64,000 nt of DNA from Isoetes taiwanensis (GCA_021234155.1 JAJEKV010000071.1:6384236-6448235), one strand, 5' to 3'. Shown: positions 44,930 to 56,960, counted from the stretch's first letter. Made by a program: numbers and translations. The notes: a model not told the origin generated them from the sequence alone.

Positions 44930-45560
44930 ATTCAAGACAAAAAGACTTATTGGGGCATTAGCCAAGGCATCTCCACGTATCCCTTATCCCTATCTTTGAT
45001 CAAATAGCTCTTCTCATTTGTAGATGGGTCCAAACTTGACAACAGGGGAAAACCTAAAAGCGTTCCTTCAAGAAGTCTTTCACCAAGACCGGAAGATCTA
45101 TAGTCTTAACATTCTTCCTTGTTGCACTATCTAAGCATCTTGTGAGCTCCACACCAAGAGATTTTTCATATCCCCATCGGTAATATTACATTTCTCGCTT
45201 GAAAAACTCATAGTCACCTCTATGAATGGAAATATCAAGGTAAAATTTTACAATCCCATCTTCCATGGCCCTTGCTAACTTCAATTGTTTTGCATACTCC
45301 TTCACATCCAAGTGGCTTGCCTTTCCAAGTGCTTTACTAGACCGCTTTCATAGCAAAACTTCACCATTTAATATTTTTGATTTGGATCTCTAATATGTCC
45401 TTCACGCCAAGCCCTTGAAATGGTCGCATGTAAGTACCTACAAAAATATCGGTAGCGATGGGCTTGCAGGAGGCTTCCCTTTGGAGTCAAGAAGTTTCAA
45501 ACCCTTCCAAGCTTCCCATATTCGTGTCCAATTTTCCCAAACTTGGTGGGACACATTATC
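44930..45560 (-). pseudogene. Decayed unrecognised coding sequence
   Basis: Minus-strand segments in alternating frames: WENWTRIWEAWKGLKLLDSK, GKPPASPSLPIF, GTYMRPFQGLGVKDILEIQI, SHLDVKEYAKQLKLARAMED followed by GIVKFYLDISIHRGDYEFFK, and ELTRCLDSATRKNVKTIDLP. The composition is protein-like and the order is continuous, but every junction is a frameshift or stop. I do not recognise the family. It may be the upstream part of the FCP1-like gene or a separate gene. Confidence 0.4.
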
Positions 45561-46398
45561 GGTCATAGTGCTCGGTCATTCTTGGAAGTGATTTTGAAGA
45601 TCCATCGATTTGTTTTGGCTTCTCTATAATAGTGTATTTCTGTAAGTCTTCAAATCTCTAAGCATATAAAAATAAAATAAGTGAATTCTATGAACAACCA
45701 TGCCATCATTCAAAGCTATGATTTTGATTCTACATGTAAATACACCAAAACTGTGTCCTGAGCTGCATGCCAGCGGCCTTGGTGGCCTACCTAATGCTAT
45801 CCATTGAGCCCTTGCATGGGAAACTTGGTCAGTATAAGGGCTGTAACATAAAATGTAAGCAATTAGCAAGAAAAGAGATGCACTACATATAGAATTCTGC
45901 CAAGATACAAAATAATCAACAAGACATATCTCGACTTCTCGACATTCGTCTCAAACTAGTAAAGCTATAGAACTACCTATGTATTTGAAAGATGAAATTA
46001 GTCCGTAAGTAATGTCATGTCTAGATGCGCATCAAAACCCCTACATAAAATCGGACATTAAATTGCTTTTTCTTTTTTTAGACTAATGCTTGAAACTACA
46101 ACTTCAAATTAAACTAAACGTTAATTACGCATATATGTAATAAAGACTACCATTGAGCTAGCATCATCAAACAATCATGAAAAAGACATACCTTTCATAC
46201 TTGAAAAGCTCGTTTATGCTATTTTGCGCATGACTTATCATTGATAGTTGAATATCCGGAGTGTCGCCATGCGTAACTCTACACATTCTTTTTTATGTAA
46301 TACGAGAGCTCGAGGTAAAGTATTATTAGCTATAATTTCTTGAGCCGCTCAGACTGAGTGTTGCCCCTCAATTACATAAAATTTCACATTTGGATCAT

Positions 46399-47250
46399 TT
46401 AAACCTGTGATGTTTTTCCATTTAGGAGGTTCTCCCGTCCGCGTGCATCAAATGGTAGCACATCCGCCGGAGATGGATTTCTACAAGGTAACTTTAGCAT
46501 ACCGTTATAGATGCTTTTCATGTGTCCATCATTATAAACCCTATGATTGTATAATAATGCTTTGCCAATGCATAAAACCAATCTGTTGATATCTATATTA
46601 ACAAAGATGTCCGCAAGCCCAAAGGATAGTATCTCTCGAAAGCTCTCCATCCGCTTTGTACTTTCTTGCACAATTTTTCGCTTTTGCTCCTCGGGGCTTT
46701 GTACTTTCTTGCACAATTTTCGCTTGCTCCTCAGACTGAATCTATAAGTAGACCTCCCTTCCCCTTCTATACCAATACCCTCATCAACACAATCTTCCAC
46801 GATGATGTCTACATCAACATTAGCTCCTCGCCTTTGTATTTTCACGCCCTCTTTAAGCTACCGCTCTAGGAGAGTGAACCATGGCATTGAATTTTGCATT
46901 TTCAATATTGAAGATGCATAAGTACCTTTATTGAATAATTGTTCTCTAACACACGGAAATTGCCTTTCCAAGATCATTTGAAGACAAAAAGACCTCGCTA
47001 ATCCTTTTGCAGTTGAATCTTCAACATTCCATCCAAGGGACAAACATGTCATTCCTTCACCTTTTAATTTCTTCTCCATTGAATTAAAGCTATACTCTTT
47101 GACAAATAACGGATCAGTTTGCATTGCTTTTCTTAACCTACATTCCTCCACAATCAAAATAATACTATCATCTAGGGACACATCACGTAGATGACTACTC
47201 CAAATCTTTTTAAACTTTGCCATGCTTGATTCTTTGTAAAAGAAACCCAA
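46399..47250 (-). pseudogene. Unrecognised 280-codon frame interrupted by one TAG
   Basis: Two frames in the same register (47250-46861 and 46857-46399) are separated by a single TAG at 46858-46860. The first reads FKKIWSSHLRDVSLDDSIIL and MTCLSLGWNVEDSTAKGLAR. The second contains the acidic DVDIIVEDCVDEGIGIEGEG and a basic SLRSKRKLCKK segment. If the TAG was CAG, the frame is whole; CAG is the context in which the repeats of this window disagree. Family not recognised. Confidence 0.4.
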
Positions 47251-48217
47251 ATCGACATTTTTTCCACGACTTACACACTTCTACATACCATTTTGAACAT
47301 GCTTTGGGATATTCAATGTTTCAATGCCATTAACCTCAACTTGAAATAACGGACTCTTGCTTTTTTATGATATATTACTTTTTTCGAAGTTTTAGAGCAC
47401 GCAACTAAAAAGACAACTATTTACTAAACAAACACACTTATGAAAGAAAAAAAAAAAAAACAAAGAAAATATCACTAACCTTTTTGTTGTTCGAGGTCTT
47501 TTGCACGCGGTCGAACATCCACATCTGGAGGAGCAATACATAAAGGGAGTGGACGCCCACATTTGGAGGAGCAAGACATAGGGGAGTGACGTCCATTGTA
47601 GTTGGCCGCAAATTGCTTGGAGTTGATCGTCTTTTCGTCTTTAACGCCAATGCTAATGCACTATAGAATTAAAAAGATTGATTAGTTAATCTTGTCAAGA
47701 ACTTCTAAAATTTCCTTATAATCATTAACTAAGCACCAATTTAAATTGAAATTTCTTGAGTTGCCATGGGCTCATTTTAATTTAACTTTTATGGAAGACA
47801 CATCTTGATGTAATTTTCTTGTCTAATATTGATGCTAAGCGGAAGAAGAGCATTAAAGCCCATTCACTCTACAATCAATTCCAAAAGATGAGCGATTTTC
47901 AATGCGATTCCGAGGATTTTGATAGCGTTCACGTTAGACGCGCTCACAATCGAGTTAGTCTTACTCTTGAATTTTTGACGGATCATGGGCTAATTAAACA
48001 TATTAAATTATATCTCGCTTAAAAACAGATAAAGTTTCAAAAAATGTAGCATTTTGATAAGAATAGAGATGAAGCAAAGAACTCCCAATTCTAATGGTAA
48101 GCAAGCGGCAAACTTTATGGTTATGGCTATACTGATTTACTTATTTTATTGGGATGATGCCATAGAAGTGGTAATTCTTTTGACGGAAACACTATTGAGC
48201 TGGTATTTTGCTACCAC
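47251..48217. other. Intergenic, no supportable gene
   Basis: Contains an A run (47449-47462 region) and a 67-codon plus-strand frame at 47819-48022 (MSNIDAKRKKSIKAHSLYNQ...) without recognised motif. Confidence 0.3.
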
Positions 48218-48436
48218 TTGAGTGCTTCAATTCATCGCCAACAAATGGAAACTGGATGGGTCAAAATTTTTGACAAAGACGTTTATGCCGATGTCTCTTC
48301 TCAAAATTACCCGGATGCAAATACCTTGGGAGAAGCCATTGGTTCTATCATACAATGGCGGAAAAGGAATCCGCAATTGCTCTCGGGTAGCACTCATATC
48401 TTTATTCTCTGCATGTCTCATGATGAAGATGAATAG
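48218..48436 (+). CDS. Possible C-terminal fragment of a plant transposon-associated protein
   Basis: The frame reads ETGWVKIFDKDVYADVSSQN, YPDANTLGEAIGSIIQWRKR and N before a stop. The pattern (V.I..V......P......T.GEA.G..I.W) recalls the short C-terminal domain found after plant CACTA-type transposases and in DUF8039-like proteins. The match is loose and the upstream sequence does not continue in frame. It lies just before the tandem array. Confidence 0.25.
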   Translation: MSASIHRQQMETGWVKIFDKDVYADVSSQNYPDANTLGEAIGSIIQWRKRNPQLLSGSTHIFILCMSHDEDE

Positions 48437-48510
48437 TCTAAATAGGGTATAAGGTACAAATAAAGGCTGGGATATCTCATGATGCTTTCAACTTGTGTCT
48501 CCATTTTTAA

Positions 48511-49617
48511 TTATCCTTTGTGCTACAAGTTGCCTAACTATTATAGACAAGGGCTAGAAGCAATTATTAGAATGCAACTTTCTTAGAGCATAAAGATGCA
48601 ACCATGTAGAGCGAGGCTTTACGGACTAACATCCACTGTAAGCAATTATCCTTTGTGCTACAAAAGCCTAAATATTATAGACAAGGGCTAGAAGCAATTA
48701 TTAGAATGCAACTTTCTTAGAGCATAAAGATGCAAAAGCCATGTAGGGGCGTTAAAACGGACTTGTGTCCCGCAAGCAATTATCCTTTGTGCTACTCTTG
48801 CCAACTATTATAGACAAGGGCTAGAAGCAATTATTAGAATGCAACTTTCTTAGAGCATAAAGATGCGTACCATGTAATTTAGGCTTATGGACTTGTGTCT
48901 TAAGCAATTAATTTTTGTGCTACAAAAAGCCTAACTATTATAGACAAGGGCTAGAAGCAATTATTAGAATGCAACTTTCTTAGTGTGTAAAGATGCAACC
49001 ATAGGTAGCAGGCTTATGGACTTGTGTCGTTCAGAAGCAATTATCCTTTGCTACAAGCGCTAACTATTATAGACAAGAGCTAGAAGCAATTATTAGAATG
49101 CAACTTTCTTAGAGCATAAAGATGCAGCCATGTAGGGCAGGCTTACGACTTGTGTGCAAAGCAATTATCCTTTGTGCTACAAGCGCTAACTACTATAGAC
49201 ATGGGCTAGAAGCAATTATTAGAATGCAACTTTCTTAGAGCATAAAGATGCAGCCCATAGAGTGTGCTTACAGACTTGTGTCTGTAAGCAATTATCCTTT
49301 TGTGCTACAAAAGCTTAACTATTATAGACAAGGGCTAGAAGCATTTATTAGAATGCAACTTTCTTAGAGCATAAAGATGCAGCCATGTAGATGTGCTTAC
49401 ATTGGACTTGTGTATGCGGAAGAAATTATCCTTTGTGCTACAAACTGCCTAACTATTATAGACAAGGGCTAGAAGCAATTATTAGAATGCAACTTTCTTA
49501 GAGCATAAAGATGCGACCATGTAGGCGTGCTTACGGGACTTGTGTCTCAGAAGCAATTATCCTTTGTGCTACAACCGCCTATTATAGACAAGGGCTAGAA
49601 GCAATTATTGGAATGCT
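48511..49617. repeat. Nine-unit tandem array, unit about 124-135 bp
   Basis: Units start at TTATCCTTTGTGCTAC at 48511, 48646, 48780, 48908, 49041, 49165, 49292, 49426 and 49557. Each holds the nearly invariant core ATTATAGACAAGGGCTAGAA then GCAATTATTAGAATGCAACT and TTCTTAGAGCATAAAGATGC. The remainder is a hairpin block, best seen at about 49268-49289 (arms CTTACAGAC and GTCTGTAAG around TTGT). Variation is confined to two places: the bases after GTGCTACAA (probably AGCTGCC) and the hairpin arms. The hairpin core resembles the palindromes at 5.5-5.8 kb. Confidence 0.93.
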
Positions 49618-51598
49618 TGCTAAGAGAAGTAAGATCATTATGAGACAAGTGTGAAAAAATTTGCAGCCAAAATTGCTAAGAGGCATATAGAGGTCTATGA
49701 GATCTGTAGGTGCATTTACATGGAGTCTCTCAAAGCACTTATGGACGTTTTTCTCTAGAAGTGCTACCTTCCATCGAAAAATTATATTCTTAGGATTACA
49801 AGCAAATATTTGAAAGTATATGTCCTTGTTTCATGCGAAACAATGCCCATGCCAGATTGATGTGCAAAATCAGCCTTATAGATCAAACCTCACCGCATGA
49901 TGGATTTGCCTTTGCCTGTGATAACCATTCTTACCGATTTATGTATAAATTCCGCAAGACACCGCAAAAGATTTCACCCTCGATGTCGCAGAAAGATTTT
50001 TTACCTAAGGTTTCATTGCCAACTACATAGCTTAAAATGCTTATGTGGATATACGCAATTATTGATTCTCAAAATGATGATAAAACTAATGATGATAAGA
50101 CATTCACAAAACTAAGAAATGATACAACAAATCATATTTGAGACTTCATTGTCCAACAATTGCCTACCATGGATTGTTTTTTCTTTAGTTCTCTCTTATA
50201 ATCATGAGACAAATTGCCCTTGCAAAAGAACCCTTGCATTGCGCGGATCCATGAAATAAACAAAAAAAACAGGATAATCTGATTCCGGAAAACTATCTTG
50301 ATCTTTACGTTATTTTCTATGTAAAATACCCGGATTGGATGTCGGATTGGATGTCGTTTTAAATTGCATCCGTGTCCATTTTAAAGCGAAGCTCCGAAGC
50401 CGTTTACTTAAATGATGCGCATTGGCAAGAACTACTATTTCGCCATAATTACTCGTTACCAATTTAGTTACTATTTTAGGTAAAATATTCATTACAAAAT
50501 AGAAGTTGGGTCTCCATTTTTTATTGAAGTCTAATGTGGTGATGCCATGTGGCATCGCCTCCCATCCCGGAATGGAAGTTGGGATGCAACATTCCGCATA
50601 CATCATTTTTGACCGGTTCTTGCGAGGTTGCCTTTTCTTGTTTCCCGAATGTCCCACAATTTTTCCTTTCTTCCGCATGGCTCTTGTAGATGCTCGAATG
50701 GCTATGGCTATGGCTCTTGCGAGATGTTCAGATGCCGAGAAAAATGCCAATGCTCGATGTCGAGAAAAAATGCCGAATGCTTATGCAATAGAAGCCGCAA
50801 ACGTGAAGCCTTAAACAACAAGGAACGTTAATCGTCGAAAAAAACCGTTCAAAGCTTCAAAAATCCGGCCTTAGGCTTCAAAAAATCCTCGATTCGCAAA
50901 AAATCCGGCCTTAAGCTTTAAAAAATCCATTTTATTCACGGTAACTATGTTTCCCCGCTAACTGCGTTCCCCGCTTTTCTTTGTTTTCCCAACCCTTCTG
51001 CGTTCCTGCAAAAGATCCGGCGAGATCCTAACAGATCCTATGAGATCCTTAAGCTTCAAATCTAGCACATCCTTAAGCAACGGACAGTGATGACTTTAAG
51101 GTGTGAAACTTCGTAAAGTTGCTATATTTTACCATTTTAAATCTGGATATGATGGTTTACTAGGATGCGATTTTAAAGAACTTCATAAAATCGCCAAAAT
51201 TTGATAATATTGCATCCCAATTATAGTAAATTCGCCAAATTAATGGATATTTTACAGTAAAAACCTCGATTTTATGGTAAAACATCCAATTCTACTAAAT
51301 TGGTTTCTATAAAAATGTTGGACAAATAGGAAACAATCGCCACCATTTCTATAGTTTAGAAGCAGCTAGAGGATGATAAAGTCATCACTGGCAACGGATG
51401 CCTTAAACTTCAAAGATTCAACTTTACATACTTCAAAACAATCCCTGATGCAACAATCTGACCTTAAGCTTCAAAAAGTTCGGCCTTCAATGGCCTTAAG
51501 CTTCAAAGAAGCTAAAAAATCCGTCCGCGCCATAGCCAACCTCCACATCAGGACAATAAAATGCGCAGAAAAGGGGAAATGGATCCCAACTTCCATTT
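49618..51598. other. Spacer without a recognised gene
   Basis: A 146-codon minus-strand frame at 50750-50310 (MAFFSASEHLARAIAIAIRA..., with a basic MRKKGKIVGHSGNKKRQPRK stretch) is open but unrecognised and may be chance. Near 50857-50935 and 51450-51520 the words TTAAGCTTCAAAAA and AATCCGGCC recur as degenerate short repeats. Confidence 0.3.
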
Positions 51599-51708
51599 TG
51601 TTGGGGAATGAAAGGGGGTCCTCCCTTTCCGGTTTGGAAGGGACCCCTCCGGCTGTCGCTGTCGGGGCCCCTTCCAAAACCGGAAAGGGAGCCCCTTCCA
51701 TTCCCCAA
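51599..51708. repeat. Near-perfect hairpin, 47 bp arms
   Basis: TTGGGGAATG at 51601, then GGGG..CTCCCTTTCCGGTTT and GGAAGGG..CCCC, matches the reverse complement of the segment ending CATTCCCCAA at 51708, with about five mismatches or one-base indels. The arms are separated by about 16 bp (TCCGGCTGTCGCTGTC). The element is GC-rich in an AT-rich setting. It is compatible with a small MITE or a foldback precursor; no target duplication is clear. Confidence 0.85.
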
Positions 51709-51769
51709 TACGTCTATTCTTATTTCTTATGTGTTCCCGCGTTGGGAAAAAACCATACCTTTTGTCTTT

Positions 51770-51915
51770 TGCAAACATAGTTTTGGCCTTTTGCAAATCG
51801 TGCTCCCGCAATGAGAAAATAAAAACATACATTTTGCCACTTTTGCCTTTTGCACATCATGCTCCCACAATGAGAAAAATAAAAGCATACCTTTTGCCTT
51901 TTGCACATCGTGGAA
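51770..51915. repeat. Tandem repeat, about 55-60 bp unit, 2.4 copies
   Basis: TTTTGCCTTTTGCA(A/C)ATC.TGCTCCC.CAATGAGAAAA.TAAAA.CATAC occurs twice, followed by a partial third TTTTGCCTTTTGCACATCGTG. Confidence 0.85.
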
Positions 51916-51956
51916 GGTGGAAGGTAATATGCAACATAAATATCTTCTTAATGTTT

Positions 51957-52088
51957 GCAAGATGTACTTTCTTTTTTATTGGCATCTTAACAACTCAAAG
52001 CTTATTTGCAAGGTCCCTAAAGACATGTACTTTTCTTTCTTATTCGCATCTTAACAACTCAAAGCTTATTTGCAAGGTTCCTAGAGAC
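51957..52088. repeat. 66 bp tandem duplication
   Basis: ATGTACTTT.CTTT.TTATT.GCATCTTAACAACTCAAAGCTTATTTGCAAGGT.CCTA.AGACA occurs twice head to tail. Confidence 0.88.
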
Positions 52089-52392
52089 ACGTGATACAAA
52101 GGTATCTTATTATATTACAAAGGTATCTTATGCTTATTGATACCAATCTCAACTTATGTCCGGCACGGCCAAGTACGCATTTATTTTTAGAGCCTAGATA
52201 TTAATACCCTTTAACAACTAAGTCAACATGTCTATTAGTGGAAGTGACAAATAGCCTAGGTTTATATTAACGCTATAAGGTAATATATGTGTATATATAT
52301 CGAAATCTATAGTAATTACGATTCAACTATATAATTTATCTCTTATATCTATCTTCTCTTTTATTTTAGGAGGGCTTTGGTTTCCGAGCCTG

Positions 52393-52425
52393 GAACGCCG
52401 CATGTAACGCCGCATGCGGCGTTCC
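52393..52425. repeat. GC-rich hairpin
   Basis: GGAACGCCGCATG (52393-52405) is the exact inverse of CATGCGGCGTTCC (52413-52425). Nested inside is the 18 bp palindrome AACGCCGCATGCGGCGTT (52406-52423). It could be a transposon subterminal structure or a regulatory hairpin. Confidence 0.8.
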
Positions 52426-55080
52426 CTTTTGCCCCTTGCGGGACGCCAATGCTAATTTCGAATCTGATCGCCACCGCCCATTTCTTTCCTCGCGTTCATG
52501 TGGCAGAAATTCGAGCTTGAGGTTTTCACTCCCTGTACTCTATGTTTTGGCGCTTTAGACTCTACATCTATGCTCCACAAGTTTTTGAGCTGGAACGGAT
52601 CCGCATTTCATTTTAGGGTCTCTTCAATAACTTCTTTTCTTCTCTTCAATAATTTCTTTGTTTTCCAAATCTGACCCTGATTTTGCAGAATCCGCTCATT
52701 ATGGATTGGGGTTATTGGTCTTCTACTGGGAACAGGAGCAGCATCACAGAGCATTTCTCTCCATTTGTATTTTTTAAAAATGCATTAAAATTCTAAGAGC
52801 CTTTGTGGTTGTGAAATGCAGAATCACCACTCTTCTTCTTGGCATTCTTTTGCAAACAGGAGCACATTGGGCCTCTTAGAAAAGCTTGGCCAGGTGTTTT
52901 TTTTGGTTTATGCAAGGTGATCCATCATTTCTTTTCTTTTCCAAGATTCGCCAGCCAATGTAATGCTATGAGAGGCTTGGTTTTAACATGATGGTGCTAT
53001 GTTTTGCCAGGCACCATTATGTTGTTTGTGCTGCATCAAATTTTGCCTTCTTTTCAATGCTGTTGCACTAATAGGTAAGTCTATCATATAGGGAACAATT
53101 ACAGTCATTTGTGCTTCAATTATGGAGATGTATTTTCCCCCTTTTCTATGGGGTTTTGTTGTGCAGGATCTGGACTATGAGTTGTACCAGAGATTTGCTG
53201 TAAATCAGAGATTTTGCACCATTTTTGTCTCCACCGTTGCCATAAAATGAACTCCTAGCAGGAACATAACCTTCTTTTCCTCTGAAGCTATTTATACCTC
53301 AAAAGACCGGACTAAAGGTTTAGAAAGTAGCAGAGCCGAAACAAGAGCCTCTTGACGAATCCATTCTCCTTCTTTGGCTTAGGTTGTAAGCTTTTTGGAC
53401 TGCCAATCCACCCCAGTGGTCCTGGTGAACCTTCTGTTTCTTTTCCTTGATAGACATGTTCCTTTTTAAACCGCAAAGAAACTTTGATTTCGAGAGGATT
53501 CAGATAATGCGAGCATTCGTTTCTCTTCTCGCAGATGGGAAATCAGACTGCATATTCACTATAATATCATAGAGTAAGTAGGCATTTTGAATTTGTTCAT
53601 GCTGATATCTTTACAGATTGCAAAGGCTCATTCTTTCTTACTTTGTTTGCAGATATGCGAGGCTTCTTCTATTGTTGAAATTTCTGCGCCTTAAAGCAGC
53701 TCTAGGTATTCAGAGTTAAAACAAGCTTACAAATAGCCATCTTATTTTGTATGCTTCAATGTTCATGTCATGAATGTTTTGTACTTTTTTTGTCTAAGGC
53801 CATTGCATCTACGGCTTTCAGATCAGGTATTTTATTATTGTCATTTCTCTGTATGTTGTGGATCGTATCGGAATCTGCAAAATGATGTTTATTATGTTGA
53901 TCAATCCATTTGCCAACTTCCATAGTTCTAATAAGACTAATCTCCTATTTTGGCAGGCCGATTTGACATGTTGCTCAATTATTTTCTCTTTTATTCTTTA
54001 TTCCTTCATTGATTATGATATGGCATTTTAGATGTGTTGCGCACATTCTACATCCATTAAGAAAGACCAGGATTGTATTATTTTAACCATTTCTTGCGGA
54101 TTTTTTCTAGCATTTGATTCGCAACTTGAAGGCAATTTTGCATTGCTAGACTTTCCCCAGCTTTAAATCACTTTTGCTCAGGTAATACATATGCATGTTT
54201 CCTTATAATAATCTCCTCTATCTCCTTTATATAATGCAAAAGATGGTTTATTCTAGATTTTTTTTTTTTTGGGTTGCATTGAAATATTCTATTTGGTATT
54301 TTATCCTTGGATGTAACCTCTTTTTAGGTAATAAATTGATATTATTTGGCTTTGGCTGCGTCAAGTTTGACACCAGGTAAGTAAATTTGAATGAATGGGT
54401 TGATCTTACTATTTTCTTTTTTTAGAAGAGGGACGGAAACATTTATCTCAGAATGTTGACAGAACTGCAAAACCCTTCTGCTTTGCATGTTAAGTTATGT
54501 CAAGGGTTCCATCAAGTCAAGATGGGTTGATATAAGTTGTTTTTACGGAGAGGACAAAACACGATTTCTACATACAATCAAGCTTTTGTTGCATGAAGAG
54601 GTAAGGGTTTTAAGCCCGTTAGAGTAAAATTATCATAGAGTTTGCCACTGTAGCCTTCTAGACATGGTCGATGTGGGATGTTGAGCTGGTTATGTATGCA
54701 TCAAGCTCTTGCTCTCCCAATATGTTTAGGCTATTATGCAGAGAAAAGGGGCCTTCCATGAATGTTTTAGTCCAGGTGACATACAACTTAGTTGCTGAAC
54801 CTGTATGTACCTTTGCTAGAAGGAATTTTTGGCCCATGTAGTTCACATTTGTTGGCCTTTTTTATAGGTAGCCTTTTATTAATAATTTCAAATTGTGTAG
54901 ATAAGTGGTCTTTTGTGGTAAGGTAGGCTTCAGGAATATATTTATTGTCATGAGTTGGATGCTCTTTGTTGTGTAGTTGACGATTGTGGAGTGTTGCTTT
55001 GTTTACAGTGTCTGTTTCGTGCCTTGATTCATTATTGAAAGCTTCAAAGCTTAACATTTCCTTTGTCTCAATGACATCAG
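52426..55080. other. T-rich sequence, possibly captured intronic DNA
   Basis: A long stretch with many TTTGCAG and GTAAGT-like sites on the plus strand and no open frame of note. The texture is that of plant introns and leader sequence. It lies between the 52.4 kb hairpin and the decayed Gly/Pro-rich exon sequence. Confidence 0.35.
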
Positions 55081-55835
55081 ACCGCAAATGGGTGGGGGGT
55101 TATAATCCGCAAGGATATAGGCTGCCTGGTCCACCACAGCATTGGGACCTCCACCTCCACCTATGCATCTGCAAGGGTATGGCTATAGGAGGAACTTGAG
55201 CAGTACCCTTCTGGTAGCAATATGGTGGTTATAACCACACAACACCTGGTGGATATAGTTCCGTGACAGACCAAGCACCGTGGGTATAGTCAGAAGGGAC
55301 CAACGTTCCCCTACATCCGTAGAAGGCCGGGTCGCTCCTCCAAAGAATCCCGCCTGGATCTTATGATTCATATTCTCAGCAGGGTCAGACACAGCAACCT
55401 TCTCAAGGTAATACAGGTTCTCCTGATCCTATTATGGAGGCTTATGGTTAACCAAGTCGGGGTCAAGCTCCACCCGGTTTTATGTCTTACCATGAATTAT
55501 GCCGGTAGGATGACTTGTGGAGGAAAGACCAAGCACCCGGTGGGTATAGCTTAGGTTGGGACCAACGTTCCCCTACATCCGTAGTTGTTGGTCGCTCCTC
55601 CAAGCAATCCCAAATACTGGATTTTATGATTCATATTCTGAGGGTAGGGACACAACAATTTCTCAAGGTAATACAAAGTTCTCCGATCCTATTATGGAGG
55701 CTACCAAAGAACCGGCTAACATGAACAAGGCTTTATGGTTAACCAAGTCAGGGTGAAGCTCCACCTGGTTTAGTGTCTTACCATGAATTATGCTGGTAGG
55801 ATGATTTATGGAGCTAGAATCATTCTTTTAACACG
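55080..55835 (+). pseudogene. Decayed Gly/Pro/Tyr-rich gene fragment with a 280 bp internal tandem duplication
   Basis: Plus-strand frames read GGYNPQGYRLPGPPQHWG with a Pro-rich run, GGYSS, DQRSPTS, YDSYSE(G/Q)...QGNTGSPDPIMEAYGYNQ, with stops and frameshifts. The composition is like the C-terminal tails of plant KH-domain or FUBP-like RNA-binding proteins; I see no KH domain here. Two successive copies (about 55262-55540 and 55541-55820) share ACCAACGTTCCCCTACATCC, TATGATTCATATTCT and CCTATTATGGAGGC. Many lesions fall at CAG/CTG words. Confidence 0.45.
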
Positions 55836-56929
55836 ATGGAAATTACCATGCGTTGTTAGCTCCTACTTCTAAGTCAATTTCTATATTTAAACTAAAATAT
55901 TTAAAAAGACTCGATCATTAATAAAATGATATGGTTTAAAAACTTCTGAATTCAGAACATTCAATAATCATATAACTGCATCAGAGTTGCAATATCACCA
56001 TTGGAGCCCAAGTTCTGATCCTTAATGTATTGAGATTGAAAATCCAAAGAATCCAAAAGAACATTCATGAAAGTTTTTATTAATTGTTCGGGGTTTAGCG
56101 TTAATGGTATTGTTTAGCCAGCTATCAATGCATTTCGAAGCTATAAAAGGATTTCAATAAGTAGGCGCATGTAGAACCATTGTAGAATGATGTATAAGTT
56201 GTAATTATTGCACTCGCTGCTTGAAAGTCCATCTTAGAACGAGGTTTTCATCATGACACAAGTGTATAAGAAAGATTCCAAATGCATTGCAGTTGCAATT
56301 TTTTATTAAAGGCAATGACCATAGAAATTATTGTCAATGTTTATTATATAAGACAACAATGATCTCAAGTGCACCTTTTGTTAATGTAATAAATCAAGCA
56401 TAGTAACCAGACATGTTTGTAGCAACCTATGTGGAAAAATGGAATCAATTGCTTGCTCTTAGACATATTGGCTTTACTTTCAAGCCATCATCGTGTTGGA
56501 CAAATATTACAATTCTTTTTAGGAAGCCTAATATAATATTTCTTTTATGCAATTGATTGTGCGTAAAGAATGCATCCACTCTTCAAGATTTTGTTTTATC
56601 AATGAGAATTTAGGAATTAGAAAATTCAAAAGACACAAGGAATTAAAAGGCATTCCAACCCTAAACCAATTTTCTCTATGCGCCTGCGTTATGTTCCACC
56701 CCGTGCTTTCCATTACTTCTACCCATTCCATGTGTTAGGGCTAATGCTCGGCAACTCTAAATCGTAAATCCTTCATAATTTGTACTCCATTATGTCTATA
56801 TCATGAGTACATTTAAATGTCTCTCTCTTTTCTCTCTCTTTTTTTTTTTTTTTTTTTTTTTTTCCGGACGTTTATGTGTTTTAATACCAACTCCCTTAAA
56901 TGTATCCATTCTCGCGACGTAAGCGACTA
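55836..56929. other. AT-rich spacer with a long T run
   Basis: No gene recognised. A CT-rich and then pure T run (about 56818-56863) lies 70 bp before the Helitron-like end. Confidence 0.4.
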
Positions 56930-56960
56930 ATGCCCGGCATCGCCGGGCATACATTTCTAG
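56930..56960 (+). mobile_element. Helitron-like 3' terminus
   Basis: A 9 bp hairpin (ATGCCCGGC / GCCGGGCAT, 3-base loop) is followed after 6 bases by CTAG at 56957-56960, and the next base is T. Helitrons end in a short GC hairpin 6-12 bases before CTRR and insert between A and T, so the fit is good. The matching 5' end (A, then TC) cannot be fixed from one sequence; TCTATAGTAATTACG at 52306 is one candidate, which would give an element of about 4.65 kb carrying the decayed gene fragment at 55.1-55.8 kb. Confidence 0.6.

Noticed and set aside
48511..49617. CRISPR-like array
   Set aside because: Units are long (124-135 bp), most of each unit is the repeated part, the variable part is a damaged hairpin and not a spacer, and the genome is eukaryotic.
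50310..50750. 146-codon minus-strand frame
   Set aside because: No recognised motif, no splice or promoter context, and the region is rich in degenerate short repeats; kept only as a note in the spacer description.
51373..51780. 135-codon plus-strand frame
   Set aside because: It runs through the 51.6 kb hairpin, whose arms dictate the residues; the minus strand is equally open there.
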